A DNA stretch of 64,000 nt from Dendrocalamus latiflorus (taxonomy: Eukaryota > Streptophyta > Magnoliopsida > Poales > Poaceae). Within the stretch, counting starts at the first letter, position 1; each line of letters opens with the position of its first letter. The notes below the pieces were generated by a model. That model was not told where the DNA came from and did no database searches. It saw only the letters and a list, made by a program, of their open reading frames with translations. The position numbers and the translations under genes were made by a program. Where the stretch lies: positions 13,311,455 through 13,375,454 of the forward strand of contig CM029617.1 in the NCBI GenBank assembly GCA_017311315.1. Reading direction: 5' to 3'. Below, piece after piece: positions 1-11,407 of this stretch.

Positions 1-595
1 ATAATCATAAGTCGTCATGGGATCGCACCAAGCCAACCACACACAATAGTGAGACAATGGGGACACAATATAGTGGGAACTGATTTCTTCATTGCTATCA
101 ATCATTTCCATGTATAATGAGAGTTCTATTTATAGGCTAAACTCACCACGTACAGCTTATATATTTGCCCACAAGTTAAGGGTTTCTTAACGCAGCCCCA
201 CAAACTCTCTTTACTAGTTCCCACCCACCACAAAAGACGACCCGGCCAACCCAGCTAAACCACCCGACCCAACCCGTGTGGCCCAAGAACGCCAACCCCT
301 TTAAACCCGGCTAGAACCGACCCAACCCAAAGCCGGCCAAACCCGCTTAAACCCGGGTTTGTACAGCCCTGCCCGTAGCTTCTAAAAGAGGAATATTTAT
401 AATAGCATGTTGATTAAGTCATGTTTTTCGTTTCAAAAAGATTAAGTCATGTTTCTTCTTCACTCAAAAACAAGTCAATATTTTCCACTGTTTCATCGTA
501 AACGAAAACTAGGATTAGCATACCGCATCTCCCCATTTTGTAATCATGAAAAAAAAAGTCCGCGTGCATTCGGTTGCATATTTTTCTATTATATG
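1..595. other. Intergenic, no gene seen
   Basis: AT-rich flanking DNA. A C/A-rich stretch at about 230-370 repeats short motifs such as acccggc and cccaaccc, but no reading frame or splice pattern stands out. Nothing else could be supported. Confidence 0.5.
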
Positions 596-1580
596 TTGTA
601 ATATTTATTAAAAGTTGATGACATGTCTTTTAGAATTACTAAGAAAAAAGAAAAATATACTAAAAATTATCATAAAAGAGACAAAAGAGTAAAATATCCA
701 GGCCCGGCCCGGGGGGGCGAGCGGGGCGGCCGCCCCGGGCCCCCAAAATACAGGGGCCCCATATGGTCATATACATAGTATATATATCATGCGAAAAAGT
801 AGAAAGAGTGAAAGACCATGAGCCCATGAACTGATAGTATATATATGGCCAAACTGAAACTCTGAACGTGAAAGAATCAAATACGGCCATCAGGCCATGA
901 GCCCATGAACGCATGCTGCATGCATGAACTGATAAACCTGGCCAAGTGAAAACTGAAACGCTTCAAACGCATATGTAGAATACAGAATACGATCCGTCTA
1001 CGGTCTTTCCCCGGACGGCCGGACCGACTTGGCGACTTCTCGTGATCTCGTCTTCTTATCGTCTAGGGCCGTAGGGACTAGGGCGGCGCCGGCGGCCGGC
1101 ACCAACCATCACGCGATTCACGCCGCACCGAGCAGCCGAGCGAGCCGTCTACGGTCTACCGTCTTCTGCAGTTCTGCCCGTCTCGGCGTCTCTCCGCCGG
1201 ACCGCCGCGGTACGTGCGGCGTGCCTACGTCCCCCGCACGAGTTGTAAGTTGTAACTTGTATGATTGTATCCATGAATGATGAATCCATCCATGAATCCA
1301 TGATAGTATCTTACCAATATACCATTCTGTATTCTGACTTCTGTCCATCTATCTATTAATCTATCCAAATATCCAATGGAGTTGCATCTGTTATATTCAG
1401 ATTTCAGTCTTTCAGACAATCAGACTTTGACGTCTTTCCACATAACCGGCTTTGCATGCTGCATGCAGGATTGCAGGCGGCGGCTGACTGGCTGAGCGAG
1501 GCGAATCTGCCGTCAGCGAGGCGACACCGCGATAGACCACAGGCGAGCTGAGCGGAGCGATCGATCAGCCGCGGAATTCG

Positions 1581-1655
1581 GAACTATTGGATGAGATTGA
1601 TATCAATACCATCATCAATGACTTCGCATCTAGAAATGTTAGAAGAATTTTTAAG
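1581..1655 (+). pseudogene. hAT transposase C-terminal fragment
   Basis: One open stretch translates to ELLDEIDINTIINDFASRNV followed by RRIFK, then a gt. It resembles the extreme C-terminus of TTF-type zinc-finger hAT transposases of plants, as I recall that family. No other transposase domain (zinc finger, DDE triad) is visible, so this is a leftover of an internally deleted autonomous parent. Its position near the 3' end of the element fits that reading. Confidence 0.55.
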
Positions 1656-1723
1656 GTAATATCTATAAACTCTTTGATATGAATTTTTCTTTAATACATA
1701 ACGCATTTTAAGTGTTTGTTGGT

Positions 1724-1728
<5 letters not shown>

Positions 1729-1799
<71 letters not shown>
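1729..1799. repeat. (TA)n microsatellite
   Basis: About 70 bp of uninterrupted TA dinucleotides inside the hAT element. Confidence 0.98.
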
Positions 1800-1805
<6 letters not shown>

Positions 1806-1985
1806 GTATGTATATATGTAAATTTATATTTAGATATTTATACTAGGGCCTCTATTTCTAGTTTCGCCCTGGGCCCTTAAAATCCCAGGACCGGCCCTGA
1901 AAATATCTAGCTCTTAATTTGGTAGACCTAAATTATAATGACTTAGATTAAAAGAAAGAGCTTATAACAATAACAATTCAAACTG

Positions 1986-2401
1986 AAGCATTTCCAGGCA
2001 TTGCACCATTGTGATTAGCTGTGCCCACTATTGTGAGCTACCACTACCATCACGAACGGCCTCGCCACTGTTGGGATTCGACCATATGTTTTGGGGTCAG
2101 CTTAGTAGAATAGCTTTAGAAGACATTAGAGGTAAGTATGAGGAGGGGATAGGACGGAGTAATTATCATTATTAACCCATTTAAGTTTTGGCGCCAGCTT
2201 GCGATCTAGGTGCGCCGTGGGATGGGGACATGGGGTAAATGGAGGGCCAAGATGGCAATATGGTAGGACCAATTAAGAACATGAACCATTGGATTAACTT
2301 GATTGATGGCTTTAAATTAATTGATACACAAACTCGAGTGACTAGAAAACAGCTGATACATTTTATATTAGTATACATATAGATAATTGTCATCATTAAC
2401 A
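1986..2401. other. Intergenic, no gene seen
   Basis: No convincing reading frame, splice pattern or repeat boundary was found between the two copies of the dispersed repeat. Confidence 0.5.
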
Positions 2402-2580
2402 CAATCTATTTATTACTAAAAGTTGATGACAAGTTTTTTAGATTTACTAAGAAAAAAGAAAAATATGTTAGAAATTCTCATAAAAAGCAAAATATCTAGT
2501 CCTTAATTTGATGGACCCAAGTTATAACGACTCATATTAAAAGAAATAGATCATATCAATAACAATTCAAACTCAACCAC
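2402..2580 (+). repeat. Dispersed AT-rich repeat, second copy
   Basis: This closely matches the copy at 596-698 plus 1900-1985, including ctaagaaaaaagaaaaata, a ccttaatttgatggaccca motif and an ataacaattcaaact tail. Two copies within 2 kb suggest a high-copy family or a local duplication. Confidence 0.65.
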
Positions 2581-3050
2581 GACCACCACCCCACACAACG
2601 CCAAGCGATGTCGGACTCCTCGCCATGCCGCAAAGTCACCCAATGTCATGTCTCAGTTAACCTCCCCCCACAAACCCACCCTTGCCGATGCCAGACCCGT
2701 GTCGACATGCGAGGCGTGATCCACAACCTAAGCAGATGAAGACCGGTAGAAGCTTCCTGCCGATGAGCCATACACGCAAATGAATCCAACTCTTATTGCA
2801 TAGATGCAATGAAGATCGAAGCTAAGTGCTCTTTCTATCTTCTTGCATGATCAAAGGTCCAACATATTAGGTCCTAAAACTTTTATAACAAATCTCGGTT
2901 GAATAAATTTATGTAACATGACTACACCTCTACACAATCTTGAAGTGTAGTGCATAGAGTTGGAAATTATGCAAAATAATTTTCACTTCTTACTTGTGAA
3001 CTTTGGTTCATCAGAAAATTGCTTCCTACAATCATCCCTAGAAAGGTTGC

Positions 3051-3253
3051 TAGGGATGAAAACGGATCGAATACGATCGAATAGTCTTGAATATGAATAC
3101 AAATATAAATATTTTTGAATACGAATACGAATATGAACATTCTCGAATATGAATACGAACATTTTCAAATATGGATTTTGCTTATCACATGCGCATTTTC
3201 TCGGATACGAATATCAGATAAAACGGATTATTCTTTATCATTTCTCATCCCTA
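3051..3253. mobile_element. Probable hAT-type MITE
   Basis: The left end tagggatgaaaacgg is inverted at the right end as ctcatcccta. The interior is built of degenerate gaatacgaata / gaatatgaac units. Length (about 200 bp) and termini fit a known type of plant hAT MITE. No clean 8-bp duplication was found, and a second inverted motif, tcatcccta, lies just upstream at 3032-3040, so the exact left edge is uncertain. Confidence 0.5.
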
Positions 3254-4347
3254 AACATATATGCATATGTAATAGGAAATCAACAAGCAAGGTATTAGGG
3301 AAGCCACATGCATATGGAGATTTCTATTTGCAGGCATTCATGTTTACTCAAATAAAAAGGAGAACCCGATCCTGATTGATCTCCTACATGTAAACATCAA
3401 TTGCGATTCTAGAAAAAACATAAAGTTGTGAAACACACAAGTGTGCATGTATAATAAATCTTATCTAAAAATAATAAAATTAGCAAATTAAAAAAAGAGT
3501 CAATGTCAGGTATAATCCAAAATAACTAAAATTTAGTGTACCCCAATTATGTATAGCAATCTATAACCGATGGATGTTACCTAATAAATGAGAATAACTA
3601 CTAGAAATTCTAGAAAAGTATCTAACTCTTAGTTAGGTGAACCCTTATGATTTATAAATCATAACCAATAATTTTTTCTTGATCTATGAAAGTGTGCATG
3701 AAATTAATTTATGCCGTGATATGCATGCATGTATAGTTAGAGAACTTTTGTATGAAATAAGGACATGAGATGCTAGAGATAGAATTGAACTCAAGCAATC
3801 CATGCATAGGAACAAACTTGCCTATAATATATGTATTATAATTTGCACTCTTTTAATTGTATTAATATGGATACAACTATTGTCTCTATTATTGGAATGC
3901 CAATTAAAAAAATATAAAGAAAAAGTATTTCCTCCCAAAAATATAATATATATATATATATCCTTTATTTTAACATATACTATTATACATTAATATCATA
4001 AATGAAACCAATTATACAAATATGGAAATTAAATCGAATTGATAACGCTCTAAAATTCTAATATTTTATTTCTTTCATGTGATTTGCAACCATTTACTTT
4101 TCAGATGTAGTTTCTTTGTTATTATCATATATGTACCGCTAAACTAATTAAATGTACTTTAAAAATGATACCCGCACAGGTGCATAGACAATCATGCTAG
4201 TTAAAAAAAAACAGGAACACCAATGTTGTCTAGTAGACGAGATTGTGAGCTCAAGTCCCTATTCTGCATAAAATCTAAGAAACTTAGTTTCTGCTGTGTA
4301 TTGTTGTTTGTTTTTTTTCTGAAAATTGAAAGTTTGACAAGAATAAG
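3254..4347. other. AT-rich intergenic, no gene seen
   Basis: Very AT-rich with scattered short open frames that show no family resemblance. A weak relative of the dispersed repeat is present at roughly 3450-3680. Nothing else was supported. Confidence 0.45.
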
Positions 4348-4357
4348 AAAAAAAATA

Positions 4358-5484
4358 GGGAAAATTTGTTCAGTAGCACTGAAAGGTCACTGCTTTCGGA
4401 AAATACCACCGAAAAAACCGGGCTCCGGAAATTACCACCAAAAGATTCAATTTGCTTCGGGATTTAGCACTCTGGACGAAAATGCCCTTACCCCCTCCGC
4501 TCCTCCTCCGCCGCCGCCCTCTCCCTCCTCTCCCTCACCTTCCTCTCCTCCTGGCTCCTGCGCCGCCCCGTCCGCCTCCCTCTTCCCCCACCTCTTCGCC
4601 GCCAGCCTCCCCGCCTCCTCCCTCCTCACGCCGCTTGCCTCCTCCCTCTCCGCGCACCCCATCCTCGCCGCCGTTGCCTACCTCCACCTCCTCCTCGCCA
4701 CCGCCTCCTCCTCGCCGGCGAGGAGCGGCCGGGGAGGTGCCGGAGATTAGCAAAACGGGTTGTGGGGGAGGGAAGGGGGCCCTGGGAGGTGGCACGGTGG
4801 TCGGGGCGGCCGGGGGCGTAGGTGGTATGGTGCGGCGGCGCCGGCATGGAGGGAGGAGGAAAGTAGGGAAGCACGAGCTGAAGGAAGATACTAGGATTCT
4901 CACCGTGCAGCTGGCCGAGCCGGAGGTGTGCCGAGGTGGGCCGACGGCGGGGACCAGGGGCGGCACGAGGAGGTCCGTGGCGCCGGCGGCCTGGGGCGGA
5001 AGGCAGCTCCGGGCGGAGGTTGGGGGAGCTTCGGGCCGTCGAGGTGATGCTCTCCGCGCAAGGAATCGAGGGGAGATCGCCTGAGGAAGAGGTGGCGCTG
5101 GCGGCAAGGGTTTTCGGTCGGACGCAAGGGAGGGGGCGGGGGCGAGGAGGAGGCGGAGGTAGGCAACGGCGGCGGGGATGGGGTGCGCGGAGAGGGAGGA
5201 GGCAAGCGGAGTGAGGAGGGAGGAGACAGGGAGACCGGCGGCGAAGAGGTGGGGGAAGAGGGAGGCGGACTGGGCGGCGCAGGAGCCAGGAGGAGAGGAA
5301 GGTGTGGGAGGGGAGGGAGAGGGCGGCGGAGGAGGAGGAGCGGAGGGGGGTAAGGGCATTTTCGTCTAGAGTGCTAAATCCCGAAGCAAATTGAATCTTT
5401 TGGTGGTAATTTCTGGAGCCCGATTTTTTCGATGATATTTTCCGAAAGCAGTGACCTTTTCAGTGCCACTGAACAATTTTTTCC
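4358..5484. mobile_element. Long-TIR MULE, possibly gene-capturing
   Basis: The two halves are inverted copies of each other. The left end (ttcagtagcactgaaaggtc) recurs inverted at the right, and the similarity continues inward for roughly 350 bp into a GC-rich, proline/leucine-coding-like stretch. A 10-bp flank, aaaaaaaata (4348-4357 and 5485-5494), fits a MULE target duplication, but it is low-complexity and weak on its own. The central loop (about 4740-5100) has no twin arm. The GC-rich open frames on both strands are read here as by-products of composition. A captured gene piece is possible but was not recognised. Confidence 0.6.
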
Positions 5485-5494
5485 AAAAAAAATA

Positions 5495-6751
5495 CAGTAC
5501 TGGCTCGTCTCTATTGTGGCCTCGTGGGACAAGTTCACCGAGTACAAGTAGTACGGAATTGCATTGCTGTCTGCCAGTTTATGGACAAGGCCGTGGTCGT
5601 GTGGCACACGGATAACGCACTCTATTACTCCCAGTCCCAGCGCAATAATGCCTGACCTGTGGATTAGAAAGAAACCAGTCCGGGAAGACATGTGGCTGCC
5701 CTGCACCGCTTGGGGCAGCACGACCTTCAAAGCCCGCGTGTCGAGCAGGCGGAGGGGGAGGACCTGGCAGCTAGCGATCTCAGTTGCGGTCGGGATGGTC
5801 GACTGCGACGGCGTCGCACCCGGCCGTGACCGTGCGAGCGTGGCTGCGTGCACGCGTGGGTCAATGGGAAAGGAGCACGTCGTCGTGTACGTTGTCCATA
5901 CGTGACGTTGGGGTGGACCTGGGTCCCGCCCCTACAGAGACGCCGAGGGTTGTGTGCGGCTTTTCTTGCCAAGCGACAAACGTCGAAAAAATTCTCCCAC
6001 AATACATAGTATATAACTTTAATTATATAGTCTAATTTTCTACTTTTTTTAATTTGGTTGGCCCTAAATCTGCCGCTCACCAAATGAGACAACGCCCTTT
6101 TTACACTTGTCATCAGATTTGCTCGTCGTCCACTCCAACCCCTATTCGCCGCTCTCTCTCCCTTTCTTCCCCCACTACGGCCACATCCGTCTCACCCGCC
6201 TACGACATGCACGAGGCTGAGCGCGCCGTAGCAGAGCTCCTCCGTGAGCACGACGCCTCCTCGGCCGCTACCACCATCAAGCGACCTCGTCGTTGCCCTC
6301 GTCCAACGGGATCTGTCAGCTAGCGACCTCATCCTAGTCTGTATCTAGTTGGGCCTATCTAGATCCGGACACCGTCGCTGGGATCCGGCCACCAGCGTCC
6401 AGATCTGCTCATTGTCGATGTCATCTTCCTGATCGCTGACGGAGTTGTCATGTGTCTTCTCGATTGCACGCGTAGCGGACACCACGCGTGATTTGGGCAA
6501 AGCAACGAGATATGGTACCCTTTTCTCTCCCTCTCTCTCCATGGATCACTTTCTCTCTCCTCTAAACCATCCAACTTCTATAGACCTCTCCAACACACTT
6601 TAAGCTACCGTGTTTCCTCCTTCTCCCTCTACCGTGATTTGGCTCTGGCATGCATTGACGAGGCCAGCATCCAGAGTAGATCGCTGTTGAGGCTCTTAGT
6701 AGTCCGGCATCCGATTTGCATCACCGCTTTCTCTCTCCTTTCCAGGCGGCG
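5495..6751. other. Unrecognised sequence, possible exon scraps
   Basis: Moderately GC-rich with several short open frames on both strands. Right after the MULE, 5495-5600 starts with an acceptor-like cag and reads as a short protein-like stretch, but I could not name a family. The segment 6100-6330 also has an open frame without recognisable domain. No gene is called. Confidence 0.3.
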
Positions 6752-6760
6752 GAAGCGGAT

Positions 6761-6998
6761 GTAAAATTTTTGCTTTTTACATATGAACCCCTGGAGAAAA
6801 GATTCGCAAAAATGGACCCTTACCACGGCGCCAAAGTATATGGCGTCCATGGTACACAGCACGGAGCCATATGCTTTGGCGCCGTGCGTGGCCACGTAGG
6901 CTCCACGGTGGCATAGCATGGCGCCAAAGCCCATGGCGCCGTGATGTGTAACAGCGGCGTTAACGGCCGTGGCGCTGTGCTCTGGGACTTAAGCCCGA
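6761..6998 (+). repeat. MULE left terminal inverted repeat
   Basis: About 240 bp, matched in reverse orientation by 10683-10942. Conserved landmarks are aaaagattcgcaaaaat, several ggcgcca blocks and gggacttaagcccga at the inner edge. The arms have diverged by substitutions and small gaps. Confidence 0.88.
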
Positions 6999-7336
6999 CC
7001 TTAGTTTTGCTGGAAGTCCACGACTCACGGCGCCAAACATTCTGGCGCCGTATATGCCTAATGCGGCAGCAGACCTTTTTGTGCCGAGATGTTGTGTACG
7101 GCGCCGAGCTGTTGGCGCCATGCTGGCTACAACTGCAAAAAAACAACAAGCTTTACTGTTTTTTTGCAAAACATATGCACATGAATATACATATACATTC
7201 ACACATAAAACATCTGAAAATGTAAATGACAACATCGCATAATCATCAATAGTCTCAAAATATTACATAACATCACATAACTATCAAAAGTCTCAAAACA
7301 TCACATAATTATCAAAAGTTTTGAAACATAAATAAG

Positions 7337-9745
7337 TCACTGCCTCTTGGCCTTTCCTTTGCCCTTGGCCAGGGCATCAGACCCTGGAGTGTACGTGCTC
7401 GGGGGACGGGCCGAACGACGAGGCCACTGCGAAGCCTGAGTAGATGGTGCGTCGGGCATCTGCGACATCCCAATCTCATCGTGGGTAGATGCCTCCTTGT
7501 CCTCGTGCTCTTCCTCCTCATCATCCTGCTCCTCCTCGTCATCGTTGTCGTCATCGCCCTGACTGAAAGTCAGAGTGCGTGACGAGCTCCTCGTGGACTG
7601 GCGCCTGTCGGCGTGTGATGACGAGGCTGCAGCGGCTGAGGCACCCGAGCGCTTGGAGGCCGCCGGTATGATCACATCCGAGCGTGCGCGGCAACCACAA
7701 CGACCTGCCGCCCGACTGAGCCGACGTCGAAGTCTCTACAAGTAATGATATGTCATAATTGCATACATGCTGAATGGATCTAACTTAACGAATTATCTTC
7801 ATACCTACAGGAAGTCCCTCAGGGGGTGGCTCTCGCTGTCCAGGTGGCTGAGAACCTCGTCGATCTCACGCACCGAGGTTTGGAGAGAAGTCCCCTAAAG
7901 AAATAAGTAAACATAAGTGCGAGATAAACGTATGGAACCAAAGTATTGCAAATATCATGTTTTCCGTACCACTCGATCGAGAATCGGAACGGCCTCGACC
8001 ACTGTGCCCTCCCTCGCACGCCTGTCGTACGCAGTGTCCTCGTCCTCGGAGGAAGCGAGGTTCGCGTAGTCGACATCAGTCCACTGCTGCCTCAACCTGT
8101 AGCGGGTGGCAGTGTGGTACCAGGACAAGTACTCCCGGAAGCTGGCGTTGCTGTGGGGGGTATTGTCCCGCTCACAGTTGTCCTCCATCCTCCTCCACCA
8201 CTGGACGTAGTCTTGGTGGTGATGAGCGAAGTCCATCACCTTTCGTTGGTGGACCCTGTCAAACCTGTACATAGCAGATGTCAACAATAGGTGTTAGAGT
8301 ACGAACCAACAAAATTTTAAATAAAGCAAAAATTGTAACTTACTTGTGCAACTGAACAGAAGTCGACACCTCCTTGGGGGGGGGGGGTAGAACTGCACGA
8401 GGCCAATTTGCCGCGCAACTCTGTGGGGGAGGTGAATCTCCACGGCGTAGAAGCAAATCAACGGACACCTCATCCTCCAAATATGGTAGTCCCTGCGGCA
8501 TATGGTGCTGAGCGGTAGAGCTACAACATGTGGCTCGGAGTAAGGCTCCCAGGAGACTTAGTAAGCGAACACACGTGCAAACACACGATTAGATATGTAC
8601 AAAAACTAAGAACTGTAGGAAAAATAAATGCATTACCAATTTCTTACCATCGTGGGAGACAAGGTGTCCAACTCGTTGCTGAAATCCACGTACGCCCGCT
8701 GAGTGGTTGCGAACGGGACTGAGACGCTATCCCACAGGTACGCCATAGTGGGCCGAGGTCATCCATACCCTGTGGACGCCAAGGCTGCGCTTGGAACACT
8801 TGAGGGCGTCCCACAGGAATGCGTGTCCACATCCACACCTGCAGGAGGAAGACGCAGTCACCGAGCGTCGACGTGGGCGTCGTGCGTCTGCAGGCCTCGC
8901 AAAGCTGGCGGTAGAGGAACGCGAGGACCGCCGAACCCCAGCTGAATTGTCCAGCGTCACCCCAGTCCTGGAGGCAGTGGATGTACATCCACGAAGCGGC
9001 GTCCCCTGTGGCGTCCGGGAAAAGCACGGCCCCGAACATGTGGAGGACCCAAGCGCGGTAGTGGTAGGTCACCATGGCGTCGTCCGCGTCCGCAGGGCAT
9101 ACACCAAAGGTATTCTGCAACCATGTAATGTGGACCCCCGAGACACGGCCTCGCCTGGCGTTCTCTGGGACACGAGGCAATGGCGTGCCCAGGAAGGCCT
9201 CCACACGTGCCCTCTAGCCCTCAGACACCGCCGGGCCGACCACTGGCTGTCCCCTAATGGGAAGTCCAAGTATCATCGCCACGTCCTGCAGTGTGACGGT
9301 CATCTCCCCATAGGGAAGGTGGAACGTGTGAGTCTCTGACCTCCACCTGTTAATAGTACACGGGGAAAAGAATTAGTTACGTATGTAAAAATATAAAAAC
9401 GAAAACAAACGGACCCAATAGAGAAAATGCACCTGTTGACAAGTGCGGTCAAAGCTGCAGGGTTAAAGACCGACATGCTCCACCGTACTAGGTTGGCGAC
9501 CGTGTGAAGCCCAGCATGGCGAAGCAGTGGGGTATAGCGGTCGTCGTATCGCATCAAGTGGAACCCATCATGGGTTCGAGAACGAAGTATGTGAAGCTCC
9601 TGAAAATTGCTATAAAAGTTAACTGCGTGATGAAAACACATGTACATTTCGACAACACACGTACCTGGGCGTCCTCCGTGAGCCTGCCGTGGTGCTCCCT
9701 CTCATAGAACTCGTCTAGCAACCGGTACCTCGCCATCCTGTGCAT
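7337..9745 (-). pseudogene. Plant mobile domain (PMD) gene, broken
   Basis: Seven exons can be traced on the minus strand from GT/AG signals: 9665-9745, 9433-9599, 8648-9346, 8344 to about 8560, 7970-8264, 7809-7894 and 7337-7735. The protein matches the aminotransferase-like plant mobile domain. Landmarks are MRYDDRYTPLLRHAGL, TFHLPYGEMTVTLQDVAMIL, PTMAYLWDSVSVPF, WRMRCPLICFYAVEIHLPHR and YVQWWRRME, then an acidic low-complexity tail ending in lysine-rich GKGKAKRQ. Damage: a TAG stop at 9214-9216 and a frame change near 8750-8760 before the PTMAYLW block; the exon 6 splice end also looks altered. PMD proteins are repeatedly found in MULEs and retrotransposons and as silencing factors (MAIN family). 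This copy is unlikely to make the full protein. Confidence 0.82.
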
Positions 9746-9789
9746 TCAAAAAAACGTTAATGATAAGAATAACAAAAAAATATTTGTAT

Positions 9790-10370
9790 TTCTAAACATT
9801 CATCAATCTCGCTCAAATCAAACCGTAAAAACATATGTATTTCTAAATCAAACCCTAAATCTAAACATTCATCAATCTCGCTCAAATCAAACCCTAAAAA
9901 CATATTTATTTCAAAATCAAACCCTAAAAACATATGTATTTCTAAATCAAACCCTAAAAACATATGTATTTCTAAAATGGACCCTAAAAACATATGTATT
10001 TCTAAATCAGACCCTAAAAACATATGTATTTCTAAATCAAACCCTAAAAATATATGTATTTCTAAAATGGACCCTAAAAACATATGTATTTCTAAATCAC
10101 ACCCTACAAACATATCTATTTCTAAATCAAACCCTAAAAATATATGTATTTCTAAATCAAACCCTCAAAACATATGTATTTCTAAAATGGACCCTAAAAA
10201 CATATGTATTTCTAAACATTCATCAATTTCGCTCAAATCAAACCCTAAATCTAAACTTTTATCAATCTAGCTCAAATCAAACCCTAAAAACATATGTATT
10301 TCTGAATCAAACCCTAAAAACATATGTATTTCTAAACATTCATCAATCTCACTCAAATCAAACCCTAAAA
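9790..10370. repeat. 30-bp minisatellite in the MULE
   Basis: An imperfect tandem array with the unit aaccctaaaaacatatgtat plus ttctaaatca, about 30 bp. Longer interruptions containing attcatcaatctcgctc recur within it. It lies in the 5' flank of the PMD gene. The unit length being a multiple of three keeps false open frames alive on both strands. Confidence 0.92.
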
Positions 10371-10682
10371 ACGAATCTATACACATTACTACTCTTACAT
10401 TACGCATATCTATTGAAAATCCAACCTAAAACCGAGCCAAATTGAACTAATTTTATCTAGGGTTTCAAATCTTGCCCCACGAAATGTACCTCAAATAATC
10501 CATATTTATTGCAAAAATCAAGGGAAAGGAGGAGTTCACCTTGCTTGCTCGGTTTGGAAGTAAAATCGCGAGAAAAACGGATGGATTGGAGTAGATTTGG
10601 AGGGGGAAGAGAGGGGCGGCGGCGACGGTTGCTCTCGGGCTGAACAAAGGACTGAGGGGGTGGGGGGCCAGGGGGCTGCACT

Positions 10683-10942
10683 CGGGCTTAAGTCCCAGAG
10701 CACGGTGCCACGGCCGTTAGCGCCGCTGTTACACATCACGACGCCATGGGCTTTGGCGCCGTGTTGTGCCACCGTGGAGCCTACGTGGCCACGCACGGCG
10801 CCAAAGCATATGGCTTCGTACTGTGTACTATAGGCGCCATATACTTTGACGCCGTGGTAAAGATCTATTTTTGCGAATCTTTCCTTTAGGGGTTTATATG
10901 TAAAAAATTTTCAAAATTTGAACTAAAAAGCAAAAATTTTAC
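10683..10942 (-). repeat. MULE right terminal inverted repeat
   Basis: Inverted partner of 6761-6998. It carries an extra segment of about 20 bp near its outer end (around 10907-10927) that the left arm lacks. Confidence 0.88.
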
Positions 10943-10951
10943 GAAGCGGAT

Positions 10952-11407
10952 GGTGGGAGACGGCCCAAAAAGCAACCGCGGTTACCGGAGACGGGCCGAA
11001 AAGCCCCCAAAGCACACGTCTTTTCGCCCGCACCACGAGCGCTTTTTCCCACCCCTGGTTGCTCGGCCGGGGCCCACGCCCACGCGGCACGCGGGGGTAC
11101 GTGGGAGGCCACGGGCGGAAGCCTCCCGAGCCCCGCGCACGCGTCGCGCCCCGACTAGCCACCCTCGCTTTCCTCCCCGCGCGCGGCACCATCACGTCCC
11201 ATTACTGGTTGCCACCGGTCACCACCACGTACCCAAACCCCACGACCCTTACCTCCTTCGGCCACGCGGCCCCTACCCTTTTCTGTACGCCCTTTACGCC
11301 CTTACCTCTTTACCACATTTAGAAGCCGTCTGCACATCTCGAGATAGTTTAGTGAGACAGCTAGCTTAGCTTGCTGCAAAGAAGTGTAGCTATATATAGT
11401 GGGATCG
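10952..11407 (+). promoter_or_regulatory. HsfC2 upstream region
   Basis: This 456-bp segment separates the MULE target duplication from the HsfC2 start codon. It is GC-rich at its left and centre (10960-11230). A TATATATA element lies at 11391-11398, only about 10 bp before the ATG at 11408. That is too close for the usual spacing with an untranslated leader, so either the leader is very short, transcription starts from another site, or the motif is not the used TATA box. I saw no clear cluster of heat-shock elements (alternating GAA/TTC). Confidence 0.45.

Larger units (their letters stand above)
699..1899 (+). mobile_element. Non-autonomous hAT element with 8-bp TSD
   Basis: The element begins caggcccggccc and ends, read inward from the right, cagggccggtcc. 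These are imperfect terminal inverted repeats of the hAT class. An exact 8-bp target duplication, aaaatatc, lies at 691-698 and 1900-1907. At 1201 bp it is too short for a full transposase gene. It contains a GC-rich stretch (1000-1240), a transposase-like scrap at 1581-1655 and a TA microsatellite. It sits inside a copy of a dispersed repeat, so it is younger than that repeat. Confidence 0.85.
596..1985 (+). repeat. Dispersed repeat copy split by a hAT
   Basis: Positions 596-698 and 1900-1985 form one copy of a short AT-rich dispersed repeat. It runs from an aaaagttgatgac motif through ctaagaaaaaagaaaaata to a cttaatttggtagac motif. Similar copies lie near 2402-2580, 49385-49568, 54500-54610 and 54945-55165. 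This copy is split by the hAT element at 699-1899. The family was not identified. Confidence 0.6.
6761..10942 (-). mobile_element. MULE with 9-bp TSD carrying a PMD gene
   Basis: This is a 4182-bp element with terminal inverted repeats at 6761-6998 and 10683-10942. Both ends begin gtaaaatttttgcttttta when read inward. The exact 9-bp duplication gaagcggat (6752-6760, 10943-10951) is diagnostic of Mutator-like transposition. Its cargo is a minus-strand plant-mobile-domain gene instead of a MUDR-type transposase, so it probably relies on a transposase from elsewhere. The inverted repeats are rich in ggcgcc motifs. The insertion lies 465 bp upstream of the HsfC2 start codon. Confidence 0.9.

Noticed and set aside
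4223..5369. Several long proline-, arginine- or glycine-rich open frames on both strands
   Set aside because: They mirror each other across the inverted arms of the MULE and appear in several frames at once, as GC-rich repeats do.
9757..10270. Open frames of 97-118 codons with regular FLGFDLEIHM / ISKSNPKNIC repeats
   Set aside because: They are translations of the 30-bp minisatellite on opposite strands, not a repeat protein.
9790..10370. CRISPR-like regular repeats
   Set aside because: No unique spacers; it is a head-to-tail minisatellite in a plant transposon.
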